Shown here: positions 63,512 to 64,000 of the stretch, piece by piece
How the letters are laid out: each line of letters begins with the position of its first letter
Numbering within the stretch: position 1 is the stretch's first letter
DNA from: Parundibacterium terreum
GTDB lineage: Bacteria > Pseudomonadota > Gammaproteobacteria > Burkholderiales > Burkholderiaceae_D
NCBI RefSeq assembly: GCF_014636315.1
Contig: NZ_BMED01000006.1
Location: 310,001-374,000, forward strand
Reading direction: 5' to 3'
Length of the DNA: 64,000 nt
Program-made: the position numbers and the translations under genes
The notes under the pieces: model-generated
What the model saw: only the letters and a program-made list of their open reading frames with translations
Databases searched by the model: none
Told to the model about the DNA's origin: nothing

Positions 63512-64000
63512 CCGCCCAGCCTCTTATAAACCAGGATGCAGGAGATGCCACCCAGGCCGATCAGGATATAGGCCAGCGGCCAGTGCATGATGGCGATGCC
63601 GAGAAAGCACAGCACACTTAATACAGTGCAAATCTTGATGCCGAGCGGATTGGTTTTCAGCGCGCCGTACAGGCGCAGGCCCGTCGCAATGATCAGGCCG
63701 GCCGCGACCGCGCTCATGCCGCGCAAGGCACCGGCCACGCCGGGATGGTCGGCGACATGCGCATATACCAGGGCGAGCAGCAGGATGATAACCAAAGGAA
63801 CTACCAGCATGCCGGCCAGCGCTGCCATGGCACCCGGCAGGCCGAAATAGCGGCTGCCTATCATCATCGACAAATTCACTACATTCGGACCGGGCATGAT
63901 TTGGGCGACCGCCCATTCTTCGACGAATTCTTCCTTGGTCAGCCAGCGCTTTTTCTCTACCAGCTCATGCTGAACAATGGCCAGCACGCCGCCGAAACCT
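63508..64000 (-). CDS. Chromate transporter, first half-size subunit (5' end cut)
   Basis: The frame continues to the right edge of the window, so the N-terminus is missing; GFGGVLAIVQHELVE is visible at the edge. KRWLTKEEFVEEWAVAQIMP and GPNVVNLSMMIGSRYFGLPG are the ChrA domain signature. It overlaps the next subunit by 4 bp (ATGA), so the two are translated together. Confidence 0.85.
   Translation of the reverse strand, partial: GFGGVLAIVQHELVEKKRWLTKEEFVEEWAVAQIMPGPNVVNLSMMIGSRYFGLPGAMAALAGMLVVPLVIILLLALVYAHVADHPGVAGALRGMSAVAAGLIIATGLRLYGALKTNPLGIKICTVLSVLCFLGIAIMHWPLAYILIGLGGISCILVYKRLGG

Noticed and set aside
1-64000. CRISPR arrays, tRNA or rRNA genes, phage or transposase genes
   Set aside because: None seen by eye; the only multi-copy sequences are the two TAKRMT genes, the 297-bp repeats, the MITE-like element and the 165-bp shared segment. 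A dedicated tRNA or covariance-model scan would settle small RNAs.

Overview
The window looks like chromosome of a betaproteobacterium, most likely a Burkholderiales member of the Oxalobacteraceae type (Herminiimonas/Janthinobacterium-like). The reasons are moderate GC (mid-50s by eye), a glucokinase fused to an RpiR/HexR-type regulator, a LamB plus GtsABCD-like sugar uptake cluster, and dispersed palindromic intergenic repeats. This is inference from gene content; no rRNA or marker gene is present. No tRNA, rRNA, CRISPR array, prophage or transposase gene was seen.

Layout. 1-7.3 kb: edge-truncated B12/radical SAM protein, a lipoprotein with TAKRMT repeats, a HDOD protein, an orphan GspF-like protein, a hexapeptide (gamma-carbonic-anhydrase-like) protein, a FAD amine oxidase and a SprA-like HExxH protein. 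7.3-15.9 kb: GH18 chitinase, a second TAKRMT-repeat protein (paralogue of the first, including its upstream block), a membrane protein with slyX, an orphan dCache histidine kinase, a second HDOD protein, a lipoprotein, a SnoaL-like protein and a metallophosphoesterase. 16-20.1 kb: a four-gene operon DUF4331 - small lipoprotein - TPR protein - HupE/UreJ-like membrane protein with an EF-hand; this is my best candidate for an uncharacterised system. 20.3-26 kb: DUF2855 enzyme with divergent TetR regulator, a chemoreceptor, a glycine-rich-tail protein and small unknowns.

26.1-38.5 kb is a sugar island. Substrate-binding protein, two permeases and ATPase (GtsABCD-like) and a LamB porin are on the minus strand. 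Divergently, two tandem glucokinases are encoded: the first canonical, the second fused to an RpiR/SIS regulator and with an altered phosphate loop. Next come PfkB-type sugar kinase and AGE-family epimerase (4-bp overlap) and an AraC regulator. Together they predict uptake through the outer membrane and ABC importer, phosphorylation by Glk, feedback by the Glk-RpiR fusion, and possibly mannose/fructose entry through the AGE enzyme and kinase.

38.6-49 kb: TetR and GlxA-type regulators, two PaaI-type thioesterases, an M48 peptidase, a CMD-family protein, an acyl-CoA ligase, then LysR-DUF2721-LpxR facing a DoxX-DODA dioxygenase pair across a 270-bp MITE-like inverted repeat. 49-53.1 kb: an OmpR/EnvZ-type two-component system with a divergent Spy-like protein, bracketed by two 297-bp copies of a palindrome-rich repeat and a third, inverted, partial copy that makes a 670-bp imperfect palindrome. 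53.1-64 kb: YegD-like Hsp70, CNNM/CorC-type protein, Tet-family MFS pump, DctA, MocR regulator, a small cupin-like protein, two unusual paralogues that share an almost identical C-terminal coding segment, and a split chromate transporter cut by the right edge.
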